From Ruminococcus flavefaciens 007c (GTDB lineage Bacteria > Bacillota > Clostridia > Oscillospirales > Ruminococcaceae), in contig NZ_ATAX01000022.1 in the NCBI RefSeq assembly GCF_000571935.1, positions 1 to 64,000 on the forward strand: a DNA stretch of 64,000 bases, written 5' to 3'. Below the pieces are notes generated by a model. It was given only the letters and a program-made list of their open reading frames with translations. It was not told the DNA's origin and made no database searches. A program made the position numbers and the translations under genes. This document shows positions 45,318-53,618 of this stretch, in pieces (within the stretch, counting starts at the first letter, position 1; every line of letters begins with the position of its first letter).

Positions 45318-46913
45318 TTAAAACTTTAATACCCACGAACGATCTTTCATTTTCTCATTTAATGAGCCAGTACCCCACGGTAAATCTAACTCAAGATCAG
45401 CTTGAGCTTTCTTCAGAAGGCGATTGACCTCAGCATCGCTACCTACACTCTGTAATTGTATAGAAAGCGAATATGCGTAATCAGTTGCTTTTAGGAACTC
45501 GTGCAAATCCATTTGCTGCAATTTAGCACAGTACTCCTTAAACAAAGCTCCTTGTCGACGTAACTCATCGGTTGTTGCACCGTATATGCAATCAAGAAAC
45601 TTCCTATATGGATCATTGTCAATATAAAACAAGAACGACACTGTTAGAAGTCCCGTTGCCAGCGTGCCACAGAAAGTTGATGCAATTGACTTGATATCAG
45701 AAGGGAGTGCAATTTCGGCGAGCTTCAATTCTACATTTTCCTGTACACTCGTTCCGATAATAGCACTCGCACCAGATGCAAGAACTTTTGCTGCCGCCGT
45801 CATTCGATCACACAAATAATTCTCCTTGCTATTAAACAGCAAAACATTGATAGACTCAACTATTGATGCCCATGCTTGACGAATGATTTTTACAGTATTT
45901 TGCGATGTAGTTAGGAATGTATTTACAAGTGTGGTGGTCAGAGAAGAGATAAAGCCACTAATTACTCCTTCTCCGAATTTAGTGAAGATTTCCCTGTAAT
46001 TACGCCGAGAATTCTCAAACCAATTAGAAACACCGGTTTTTATGGCGGATAAAACACCAGTGAATGTTCCATCACTAATTTCAACTTGCGCTTTAACCGA
46101 GAACCACAATTCGGTCAATAAGAATCCTAATGCTTGTCTAAGCCCCATTTGAATGCCGCGTTTTCCTGCAGCAGTGAAAGCTTCTTTATAAAACTGTCGG
46201 CACTTTGGATTACTAAAATCAAAATAATATGCTCTATTAATTTTATCTTCATAGGATGCTTTGGCACGATTATAAGCATCCATCATTCTCTTTTTAACGT
46301 CTTCGGGAAGTTCGGGGTGTGCTGCAATATAATCAGGGATTTCATCTGCACCCATCGATTTATTCAAATGCTCATTTGTCCATTGAAGGTTATCTTCCAC
46401 ATCTGCGAGTTCAGCAGTTGATAATCCTGACAGTACTCTACCTCTATCGTCATGGATGCTTTTCGCTGAAATTACATGGTCTAACTCAGCACTTCTGTCA
46501 GTTGGATGACCTTTACTTTTTCCAAGAAAACCGAGAGGCTTATCCTCGTATGCATCTTGAACAGTATTGTTATTGTCCTCACCATATAGTTTTCGGGCAT
46601 CATGCTTTATTCTCTGAAAATTAGTACCAGTTCCCTCTACGTCTTTATGATTATATTCTCCACGATTTTTATATGCAGTATCATTTTTTCTATTTTTATA
46701 GGTCATGGGACTTCCATCACCAATTTGTCTCACATTATGAATGGTATCAACATCACCACCATACTGATCTTTTATAAATAAATCTAATCCAAAAGATGAT
46801 ATAAGGCTTCTAAAAATAACACGTTCGTATTCCTTAAATAAGGAGCCAAATATTGATTCTGATCGAGAACAATAGAAATCAGGCTTGATTTCACACGCAA
46901 AGTTGTTATTCAT
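45318..46913 (-). CDS. HNH-like nuclease protein with hydrophobic C-terminal region
   Basis: 531 residues, first gene of the cassette. Residues 140-190 fit an HNH/endonuclease VII-like fold: ELDHVISAKSIHDDRG, then NLQWTNEHLNKSM. The preceding region is hydrophilic. The C-terminal half (about residues 240-430) has several hydrophobic helices (FGEGVISGFISSLTTTLVNT; IASTFCGTLATGLLTVSFLF). A nuclease tethered to or acting with membrane proteins suggests an abortive-infection or contact-toxin role; this is inference. Confidence 0.6.
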   Translation of the reverse strand: MNNNFACEIKPDFYCSRSESIFGSLFKEYERVIFRSLISSFGLDLFIKDQYGGDVDTIHNVRQIGDGSPMTYKNRKNDTAYKNRGEYNHKDVEGTGTNFQRIKHDARKLYGEDNNNTVQDAYEDKPLGFLGKSKGHPTDRSAELDHVISAKSIHDDRGRVLSGLSTAELADVEDNLQWTNEHLNKSMGADEIPDYIAAHPELPEDVKKRMMDAYNRAKASYEDKINRAYYFDFSNPKCRQFYKEAFTAAGKRGIQMGLRQALGFLLTELWFSVKAQVEISDGTFTGVLSAIKTGVSNWFENSRRNYREIFTKFGEGVISGFISSLTTTLVNTFLTTSQNTVKIIRQAWASIVESINVLLFNSKENYLCDRMTAAAKVLASGASAIIGTSVQENVELKLAEIALPSDIKSIASTFCGTLATGLLTVSFLFYIDNDPYRKFLDCIYGATTDELRRQGALFKEYCAKLQQMDLHEFLKATDYAYSLSIQLQSVGSDAEVNRLLKKAQADLELDLPWGTGSLNEKMKDRSWVLKF

Positions 46914-46972
46914 AATATCCCCCTATCACTTAGAATTATTATCATATCGAAAAAAACACTTTTCTTTCGCTC

Positions 46973-47002
46973 ATTATACCATATATCAGCTATTCACGTC
47001 AA
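46973..47002 (-). promoter_or_regulatory. Promoter of the three-gene cassette
   Basis: On the minus strand TTGACG and TATAAT are separated by 18 bases, about 60 bases before the start of the HNH-like gene. Confidence 0.7.
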
Positions 47003-47082
47003 GTATTCTGCTGAATTTATTCGAGTATCTTTGATGATTTTGGTGAAATGTGCACAAGTTATAATGTTGGAATTATTTAATC

Positions 47083-47109
47083 AACTTTGACCCCAGTGGA
47101 TTCAAAGTT
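47083..47109. repeat. 27-bp palindromic repeat, copy 3
   Basis: AACTTTGAC arm with a slightly changed right arm (ATTCAAAGTT). It lies between two divergent promoters, so it is not a terminator here. With copy 2 it encloses 3.4 kb. Confidence 0.85.
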
Positions 47110-47241
47110 AAACAGTTATTATAAATTGTTACTGTAAGCTCTATTCTGATTTGTAGGATAATGCTTTCTATTTTTTTACAATCAGTATATACAAAGCATA
47201 ATATTCCTCGGTGAAAAGAGCGAGAAAAATAGTTGTTTTGC

Positions 47242-47270
47242 TTGATTTTTTGGTGAAATTGTGGTACAAT
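47242..47270 (+). promoter_or_regulatory. Promoter P1 of the DISARM-like operon
   Basis: TTGATT and TACAAT with a 17-base spacer ending TTGTGG. The surrounding 30 bases closely resemble promoter P2 at 61027. Because it lies downstream of 47211, translation of the first gene must begin later, at 47322. Confidence 0.75.
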
Positions 47271-47321
47271 AATTTATATATATGTTACTCGGACAACGAT
47301 TTTACCGAAAGGTTTGATAAC

Positions 47322-50300
47322 ATGAATAATATTATGGAAATACAAAGAGAAGCAATTATAGAGATAGTCGGTACACAGTATGAAGGTCGAGCAGTAAACC
47401 ATAATCCTCTGTTTCTTCAGCAAGGTTTTATACTAAGACATCAGAGTGATAATCCACATGACCATAACGCTGTTCTTTTACTTACAGAGGACGGAAAAGA
47501 ACTTGGTTATCTGCCTAAAGGATATGCATCATTATATGCTCCTGCAATAGATAGCGGTAGATACAGTTTTTCTATTGAAATTGTAAAATCAGAGCCTGAT
47601 CCAGAAAGACCTATACTCATTGTTAAAATTACTTCTGAACTTAAAAATCATAGTGAGGAAGACATTGAAGCCGATATTCTGAGTTTTGTTCAAAACATTG
47701 TTAACGGCTATGCCCAAAGAACAACTGAATATCTTGCATTCATTTATTCTGAAAAAGTTAATGTCGATGAATTATTATTGTCTTTGAATAGCGCTCGTTT
47801 AATACAGAAACTTCATTCTTGTTCAAGTGATCTTATTGAAAGCTATGATATAAAGCAGAATTCTGAAAAATACACTCCTATAACCAAGGAGAACTTAACT
47901 CCCTTCCTCAGTGATCTGAAAGCTGATGTGAGTGATATTTTGAAGAAAATCCAAAAGGCGTATAACGAGTCACTTGATATTGATGACGAGGACGAATACC
48001 ATCGGGTTCAGAGTGAAATTCGTGAAAGAAGAAAGAAATTTCGATCGTATGATGAACTCCTAACCTCGTTGCTTGATGCTGCTACAGCTTATGTTAATAT
48101 CAGCATAAATCCTACTTCTATTCCGGAAAATCATGATCCTGAGCAAACAATAACTGTTATGAAGGAAAATGATACACCAACTTCAAATAATCTTACGATT
48201 TCTGAACCACTTCAATCAGCACCGCAAACAGTTGAACATGAACCTGAAACAAATCTTTCCGATAGTCCACAGCTTACAGAACAAGCGTTCTTTGATTGGC
48301 TTATATCAGACGGCTGTGTATCCGAATCGTCAGCGAAGCAGTATATATCCAATATACACAGCATAGAAAAACTGTATCAAACTATCTATGGTGTAAAAAG
48401 AAGCATTATTGGAGCGAACTCCAGCGATACAGTAGGTTCAATGATAGAGTCACTTATTCAAAGAAATGAGTATATAGATGCAAACGAACGCAGACATAAT
48501 AGTTTCAGTAACTCTTTAATCAAGTTTATTCAATTTGCCGATATATCAGTTGATGGACTCAAAAGTGCATTGGAAAAGAAGAATTATCAGCCTCCAAGCA
48601 GCACGCAGCCATATGTTATCAAAACAGTAGATTTTGATAATCCACAAAACTGCACATATTACAAACCTTGTTCTTTTATATTGAACGAGTTACAGCATTC
48701 GGTAGAAAGCTGGCGTGAACTATATACTAAGTTCCTTATTCAGTTATATACTGACAATGCTTATTCTGATTCTTTGAAGACTTTATCCGGCAAATCTTTA
48801 TATGGACACAGGATTGATTTTGCAGATAAAACCCTTTCACACTATCTACGCCGACCTATAAGAATATCTGCAAATTTCTTTGCTGAAGGAAATTTATCCG
48901 CTATTGATATTATAAAGCACATAAAATATTTGATGGACATTTGCTCTATTGATGATGAGCATATGATCATCGAATACACTACACAGGAAAAGATTATCGA
49001 GACTATTTTACCTGATGATAGTGATAATGACAATGCAAAGGAATTCCAGCAGCTTACCATAGATTCTATGCCTGAACTGCAAAGTTCACACGATGAATCT
49101 AAAGACACAGTTGTTACCGATCATCCTGAAATCAAACCTTCCATTGCCGATAAAGATAGAATATCCAAGGAAAGCTTTATTGAATGGCTTACAAATGTGA
49201 CGGGCTTAGCTGATGCAACAGCCCAAAGCTATTATTCGTCTGTAACTACATCTGAGCGAATAGCACGGGAACAGAATCTAAAATCACAAAGATTATTATC
49301 AGCACAAAGCTATGAGGAAGCAAGAAAAACTTTTGATGAACTTCTTAACTGCGATGCTTTCGTAAAAATGAACATTACTGCTCATAACAGCTTAACAGCA
49401 GGAGTTAAGAAGCTTTTAAGCTATATTGGCGCCAAGGAAAACGCTTCAAATCAGGAAAATACCACACCTGAATCAACAAGCATCACTACGGATAATACTG
49501 CAGCAACTACACCTTTACATTTTACGCCTGATGCTTCTAAACCTTTCGTTTTACAGGATGTAATTATAGAGATTATGTCAAGTGATGCTCCTGAGATAAC
49601 TAAATATCACGAACACAAGGGCGGCTTCTCATCGAAAAGTCTCTGTAGCCTGATTAAAGAATATTACAGAAAAAGTTTCAGTCTTTTTGAAATATCAAAG
49701 ATTTTAATGCTTGACCGATCCTTCCAATCCGTTGGTAAAGGCTGCTATACTCTGAATAAAACAATGCTTTCACATGAAGAAGCTGAACCAGACAATTCAG
49801 AACATAATATACCTGAAAAAACAGTACCTGTTGAGACTGAGACTATTCCTAATCAGGATGATTACCCTCCTGTCACACCAGAAGTACAGTGGACAGATAC
49901 AGAAGCCATCCAAGCAGATGGAAACACAGCAGAAAAATTGACTGCAGCGCCTATTGAGATTGGAACTGCTCCTGATCAGAGTGATTACCCTCCTGTTACA
50001 CCAGAAGTACAGCGGACAGATGCAGAAGTCATCCAAGTAAATGAGAACGAAACAGAAGATTTGACAATCGAATCAATCATAGAAGTTATTAAGGAAAACA
50101 GCGACAATCTGCAATATGAATATGGTTTTGGAGCATATGAAATTAAAACTCTACTGTCTCATAAAGGCATTACTACTGCATCTGAGGATCAGATAGAAGC
50201 ATTAATGTCCGAATGCTCAGAGCTTCAAGAAATAGAGGACGGATACTATGCACTATCTGAAAATGATAACGAGGACAATACTCATGTAGAGCTTGTTTCA

Positions 50301-50702
50301 CTTATTGAAGATAAGCCTGAAACAATGACCTCAGAAGCGACAATACCTGATACAGTTCCAGTGGAGCCGCAGGAAATCAGTGCAGATTCAATGCACATTG
50401 TTCTCAGGCTTAATGGCAACATAATCAGAGCTTACGATTACTCTGATGCATTAAACAAAGTATGTGAGTTTTCAATCAACTGTAAGCCGTTCAGAATGGC
50501 TCGTATAGCAGGACAGGCTATACGATTAAATGGAAACAGCGTTTTTTATAGAAAGGCAGTTCCTGTTGACGGCTACAATAAGCTGTCTAACGGCTTACAG
50601 ATAATAACAATCAACAACCTTCCCGATTTACAAACCATAACAACAGCAGTTCAAAAGTATTGTCATATAGATGATGATATGATTACCATTATAAGCAAGT
50701 GA
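47322..50702 (+). CDS. HIRAN-domain protein of the defence operon
   Basis: 1126 residues from ATG 47322 after GAAAGG; an upstream in-frame start at 47211 precedes the promoter. A HIRAN domain occupies about residues 8-85 (IVGTQYEGR, then HNPLFLQQGFILRHQSDNPH, LGYLPKGYA), which in SNF2 and other enzymes recognises damaged or stalled DNA ends. Two related 90-residue helical domains (FFDWLISDGCVSESSAKQYI near 320; FIEWLTNVTGLADATAQSYY near 615) look like the SAM-like core-binding fold of phage integrases. A winged-helix-like segment is near 745-810. A low-complexity part contains a tandem repeat (DYPPVTPEVQ). No catalytic domain is seen. It probably senses or binds DNA for the system; the next gene overlaps it. 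Confidence 0.65.
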   Translation: MNNIMEIQREAIIEIVGTQYEGRAVNHNPLFLQQGFILRHQSDNPHDHNAVLLLTEDGKELGYLPKGYASLYAPAIDSGRYSFSIEIVKSEPDPERPILIVKITSELKNHSEEDIEADILSFVQNIVNGYAQRTTEYLAFIYSEKVNVDELLLSLNSARLIQKLHSCSSDLIESYDIKQNSEKYTPITKENLTPFLSDLKADVSDILKKIQKAYNESLDIDDEDEYHRVQSEIRERRKKFRSYDELLTSLLDAATAYVNISINPTSIPENHDPEQTITVMKENDTPTSNNLTISEPLQSAPQTVEHEPETNLSDSPQLTEQAFFDWLISDGCVSESSAKQYISNIHSIEKLYQTIYGVKRSIIGANSSDTVGSMIESLIQRNEYIDANERRHNSFSNSLIKFIQFADISVDGLKSALEKKNYQPPSSTQPYVIKTVDFDNPQNCTYYKPCSFILNELQHSVESWRELYTKFLIQLYTDNAYSDSLKTLSGKSLYGHRIDFADKTLSHYLRRPIRISANFFAEGNLSAIDIIKHIKYLMDICSIDDEHMIIEYTTQEKIIETILPDDSDNDNAKEFQQLTIDSMPELQSSHDESKDTVVTDHPEIKPSIADKDRISKESFIEWLTNVTGLADATAQSYYSSVTTSERIAREQNLKSQRLLSAQSYEEARKTFDELLNCDAFVKMNITAHNSLTAGVKKLLSYIGAKENASNQENTTPESTSITTDNTAATTPLHFTPDASKPFVLQDVIIEIMSSDAPEITKYHEHKGGFSSKSLCSLIKEYYRKSFSLFEISKILMLDRSFQSVGKGCYTLNKTMLSHEEAEPDNSEHNIPEKTVPVETETIPNQDDYPPVTPEVQWTDTEAIQADGNTAEKLTAAPIEIGTAPDQSDYPPVTPEVQRTDAEVIQVNENETEDLTIESIIEVIKENSDNLQYEYGFGAYEIKTLLSHKGITTASEDQIEALMSECSELQEIEDGYYALSENDNEDNTHVELVSLIEDKPETMTSEATIPDTVPVEPQEISADSMHIVLRLNGNIIRAYDYSDALNKVCEFSINCKPFRMARIAGQAIRLNGNSVFYRKAVPVDGYNKLSNGLQIITINNLPDLQTITTAVQKYCHIDDDMITIISK
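49840..50080 (+). repeat. Tandem coding repeat in the HIRAN gene
   Basis: Two adjacent units of about 120 bp, each encoding DYPPVTPEVQ and AxxIQ segments, with about 80 percent visible match. Such repeats can change in number and alter linker length. Confidence 0.7.
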
Positions 50703-50713
50703 GGAGAATATCA

Positions 50714-52174
50714 ATGGATATAAATGATATCAAAGCTGAACTCGACAAGATGTATAAACAATATAAGAAACAAAAGTCCACTCTAAATGTTACTCAAACT
50801 AATGAAGTAGTAATGCTATTAAAGCAATTGTCACAGAACGGCGATGCTAAAGACGTTGCAGAACGGCTTGTTGTTTTTTCAGCAGATGTGTGCGGTCAGT
50901 ATTTTGATGAGTTGACCAAAGGTTCTATTATTCCACTTAACATAGTTGAGTCGATTATTAATAGTTATATCGGTGCTAATACAGACACAAGTAACGAACG
51001 CTTTTATGTTAAAAAGTATGCTACAATGGCTATCAAGGTAATAAACAACTACACCGATTCTTCCTATAATTCTAAGACTATTGCCAAATTAATCACTCTT
51101 GTTGCTAATATCGGCTTAAAATCTGATAAAAATATGTCACAGTTTGAAAGAGTTGTCGTTGAAACTAAAGGCAAAATTTATTTTGTAGACTTTAGCTCCA
51201 TAAACGAAAAAGGTTTAGCAAATGTCAACAAAATTACTGCTGATCTAATTACAAAAGGTAAACTCAAAACTTATTCCGATTTAATTGAAAAATGGTCTAT
51301 TAAGCACGGACTTTCTTCAGCTCCAGCAAACAATAGTACAGAACCAAACGAAAAAGCAGTGAAAATAGAGGAAGAAATCGTTTCAAATGAAGTTACAGAA
51401 GAAGCAAAGCCTGCGAAAGTTCAGGTCACAAACGGCGAAAACGCTGTTTCTCCTATAGTAAACGAAGATACAAATACGACTTCTTCTGTTATAGCCGATA
51501 AAACCGGGAATAAAACTTCAAATGTATCAAATGAAGATTCCAAAACAACAAGCGAAAAGCCGATTGCTGAAACAAGTGACAAAGCTAATCCTACTTCAGC
51601 TGTTGCGCCTGAAAAACCTCGTCCTGCTAAAAGTTCAGTTCAAATCCTTTATGAGAGACTGAAAAAGGATATGGATAAAGAGCAGGAAGCAATTATTACT
51701 GCTTTCACAGATATGATTACTCCTGTTGGAAAAGCATTTGAATCAATTCAGGGCGAAATCAATAAGAGTCGTGAATTAGGGACTGAGAACATCGCATTAA
51801 AGAGCCAAATAACAGATTTAGAAGCTCAGTTATCAGAGTATAGATCAAGACTTCAAACTGCTAATCAGTCTTTAATGGCCGCTAAAGCCGAAAATGATGA
51901 GTTGAAAAACCAGCTTTCTTCTCTCGAAAGCCAGAACACTGAACTTGACAGCAAGCTTAATGATGCTTATGCCATTAATAGTCGTGAATCCTCTCTTGAA
52001 GCAGAAAAGGTACGCTCGGAACTGAAAAAGGCATTTTCATTCTTGTATGAGGACTGGCTTGAATACGAGTTTTCAGATGTCAGTGAGGAAAATTATGAGT
52101 CCTTACAAGCAATCATAAAGAAGATTTTCCGTTCTCTTGAGAGAAACGGTATTGATTTTAAGGGGAATAATTAA
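50714..52174 (+). CDS. Coiled-coil protein, partner of Hsp70-like ATPase
   Basis: 486 residues from ATG 50714, seven bases after GAGGAG. The N-terminal 200 residues are helical and globular. Residues 205-310 are a Lys/Thr/Ser/Glu-rich disordered linker. Residues 315-440 form a long coiled coil (LKSQITDLEAQLSEYRSRL), closed by a 45-residue helical end. A long coiled coil ending in a small domain, encoded directly before an Hsp70-like gene whose ATG overlaps its stop, is reminiscent of GrpE-type nucleotide exchange factors, though no GrpE motif is visible. It could equally be a scaffold. Confidence 0.55.
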   Translation: MDINDIKAELDKMYKQYKKQKSTLNVTQTNEVVMLLKQLSQNGDAKDVAERLVVFSADVCGQYFDELTKGSIIPLNIVESIINSYIGANTDTSNERFYVKKYATMAIKVINNYTDSSYNSKTIAKLITLVANIGLKSDKNMSQFERVVVETKGKIYFVDFSSINEKGLANVNKITADLITKGKLKTYSDLIEKWSIKHGLSSAPANNSTEPNEKAVKIEEEIVSNEVTEEAKPAKVQVTNGENAVSPIVNEDTNTTSSVIADKTGNKTSNVSNEDSKTTSEKPIAETSDKANPTSAVAPEKPRPAKSSVQILYERLKKDMDKEQEAIITAFTDMITPVGKAFESIQGEINKSRELGTENIALKSQITDLEAQLSEYRSRLQTANQSLMAAKAENDELKNQLSSLESQNTELDSKLNDAYAINSRESSLEAEKVRSELKKAFSFLYEDWLEYEFSDVSEENYESLQAIIKKIFRSLERNGIDFKGNN

Positions 52175-53613
52175 TGAAAAACGGGTCATATTATGGAATT
52201 GACTTTGGTACAACAAATACATCTGTCTTCCTATATAACTATGAGCAAGGCAAGGGTTCTATGGGAACGGGATACGGTACTGACGGCAAGGATCTTACTC
52301 CATTCAGTTCCTGTATTGCTATATCAAAGACAATAAAGAATGATTTTAAATTTGGTCGTGAAGTCAAGGAAAGAATTAATGAATATGCAGATGATTATCA
52401 GATTATCACTTCATTTAAATCACTTCTCGGAACAGACCGTGAGATCGTAGTAAATAACGTAAGATACAATGGAAAAGCTTTAGCATTTCTGTTTTTAAGA
52501 TATGTTAAAGCGACCGTTGATGCAGTAAGACCTGATTTTAATGAAGCTGTATTCTCTATTCCGGTCGATTTTTCAGCCAAAGCAAGAACAGAACTGTTAG
52601 AAGCTGCAGAGGCGGTAGGTATTAAGGTAAAAGGCTTCGTTAGTGAATCCTCCTCTGCATATATTTCTAAAGTCACAGATATAAAGGCTTTTTCAAAGGT
52701 CATGGTTATTGACTTCGGTGGAGGTACACTCGATCTGAGTATTCTTAACCTGAAACATAACCAGGTATATGAAGATGCCGTTTATGGTATCAAATTCGGC
52801 GGCGATGATATTGATAAGGAGCTTGCTTTACGACTAATGCCTAAGGTATATCCTGATGTTTCCTTTGAAGAGCTTGAATCCCGAAGAAAAGACAAGCTTA
52901 TGAATGAAGTTGAACGTATGAAGATTGAATTCTCTGAATACGACGATTATACTATGACTTTGGGCGAAGGTTCAAGACCAGTAGACATTGACTACGACAC
53001 ATTTTCTGACATTATCACTCCACTAATAACAGAAAACGTACTTAATTCTATACTGAAAATAATGGAGAAAGCCAATGTCAGCCCCGAAAACATTGATGCT
53101 GTTATTCTCGCTGGCGGTTCAAGCAGTTTAAGACCGTTTGCAGATATTATTCTTTCTTTATTTGGTGAAGAAAAAATCATATTTGACGATGAGAACAACA
53201 GGTATCAGTGGATGGTTGCTAAGGGAGCTGCTATCACTTCTGCGATAGACTGCGATTTCAGGCTTGGCGATGATATTTGTATTCTGCTAAGTGATGATGA
53301 AACATACCCTATCCTGAAGAAAGATATTAATAAGGTTGGTGACAGGAGTAAACCTATTTCTTTCTCTTTGACAACCGATTCCAGCGATGCTCACTTCATC
53401 TTTACTGATTCTACTGGTAAAAACCGATATGCAACAATTTCGGTTAATGCCAAGGGCTATGTTGACGAAAAATTTGATTTGTTGGTTGAAATCGGAAAAG
53501 ATCAGATAGCAAGAGTAATTATAAAGAACGACTATATTGGAAACGGTTATCACGTGAAACACGAAATAAATAAGCTGAGGTTTTATTATGATCTAAAAGA
53601 TGTTGAGGAATAA
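52174..53613 (+). CDS. Hsp70-like ATPase in defence operon
   Basis: 479 residues with a full actin-like nucleotide-binding fold: phosphate 1 loop YGIDFGTTNTSVFLY (2-16), AVFSIPVDFSAKAR (near 127), phosphate 2 loop VIDFGGGTLDLSI (near 180), adenosine loop VILAGGSSSLRPFA (near 310). The remaining 110 residues are a short beta-rich end, far smaller than DnaK's substrate and lid domains, so it is a divergent Hsp70 rather than housekeeping DnaK. Its ATG overlaps the stop of the coiled-coil gene. Role in a DISARM-like locus: perhaps ATP-driven assembly of, or switching within, the helicase complex. Confidence 0.82.
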   Translation: MKNGSYYGIDFGTTNTSVFLYNYEQGKGSMGTGYGTDGKDLTPFSSCIAISKTIKNDFKFGREVKERINEYADDYQIITSFKSLLGTDREIVVNNVRYNGKALAFLFLRYVKATVDAVRPDFNEAVFSIPVDFSAKARTELLEAAEAVGIKVKGFVSESSSAYISKVTDIKAFSKVMVIDFGGGTLDLSILNLKHNQVYEDAVYGIKFGGDDIDKELALRLMPKVYPDVSFEELESRRKDKLMNEVERMKIEFSEYDDYTMTLGEGSRPVDIDYDTFSDIITPLITENVLNSILKIMEKANVSPENIDAVILAGGSSSLRPFADIILSLFGEEKIIFDDENNRYQWMVAKGAAITSAIDCDFRLGDDICILLSDDETYPILKKDINKVGDRSKPISFSLTTDSSDAHFIFTDSTGKNRYATISVNAKGYVDEKFDLLVEIGKDQIARVIIKNDYIGNGYHVKHEINKLRFYYDLKDVEE

Positions 53614-53618
53614 TTATT

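Noticed and set aside
47083-47109. Palindrome as a transcription terminator
   Set aside because: It lies between divergent promoters and has no U-tract, so a terminator role does not explain this copy.
47211-47321. Upstream start for the HIRAN protein
   Set aside because: A good promoter with 17-base spacing lies at 47242-47270 and the first well-placed ribosome binding site precedes ATG 47322.
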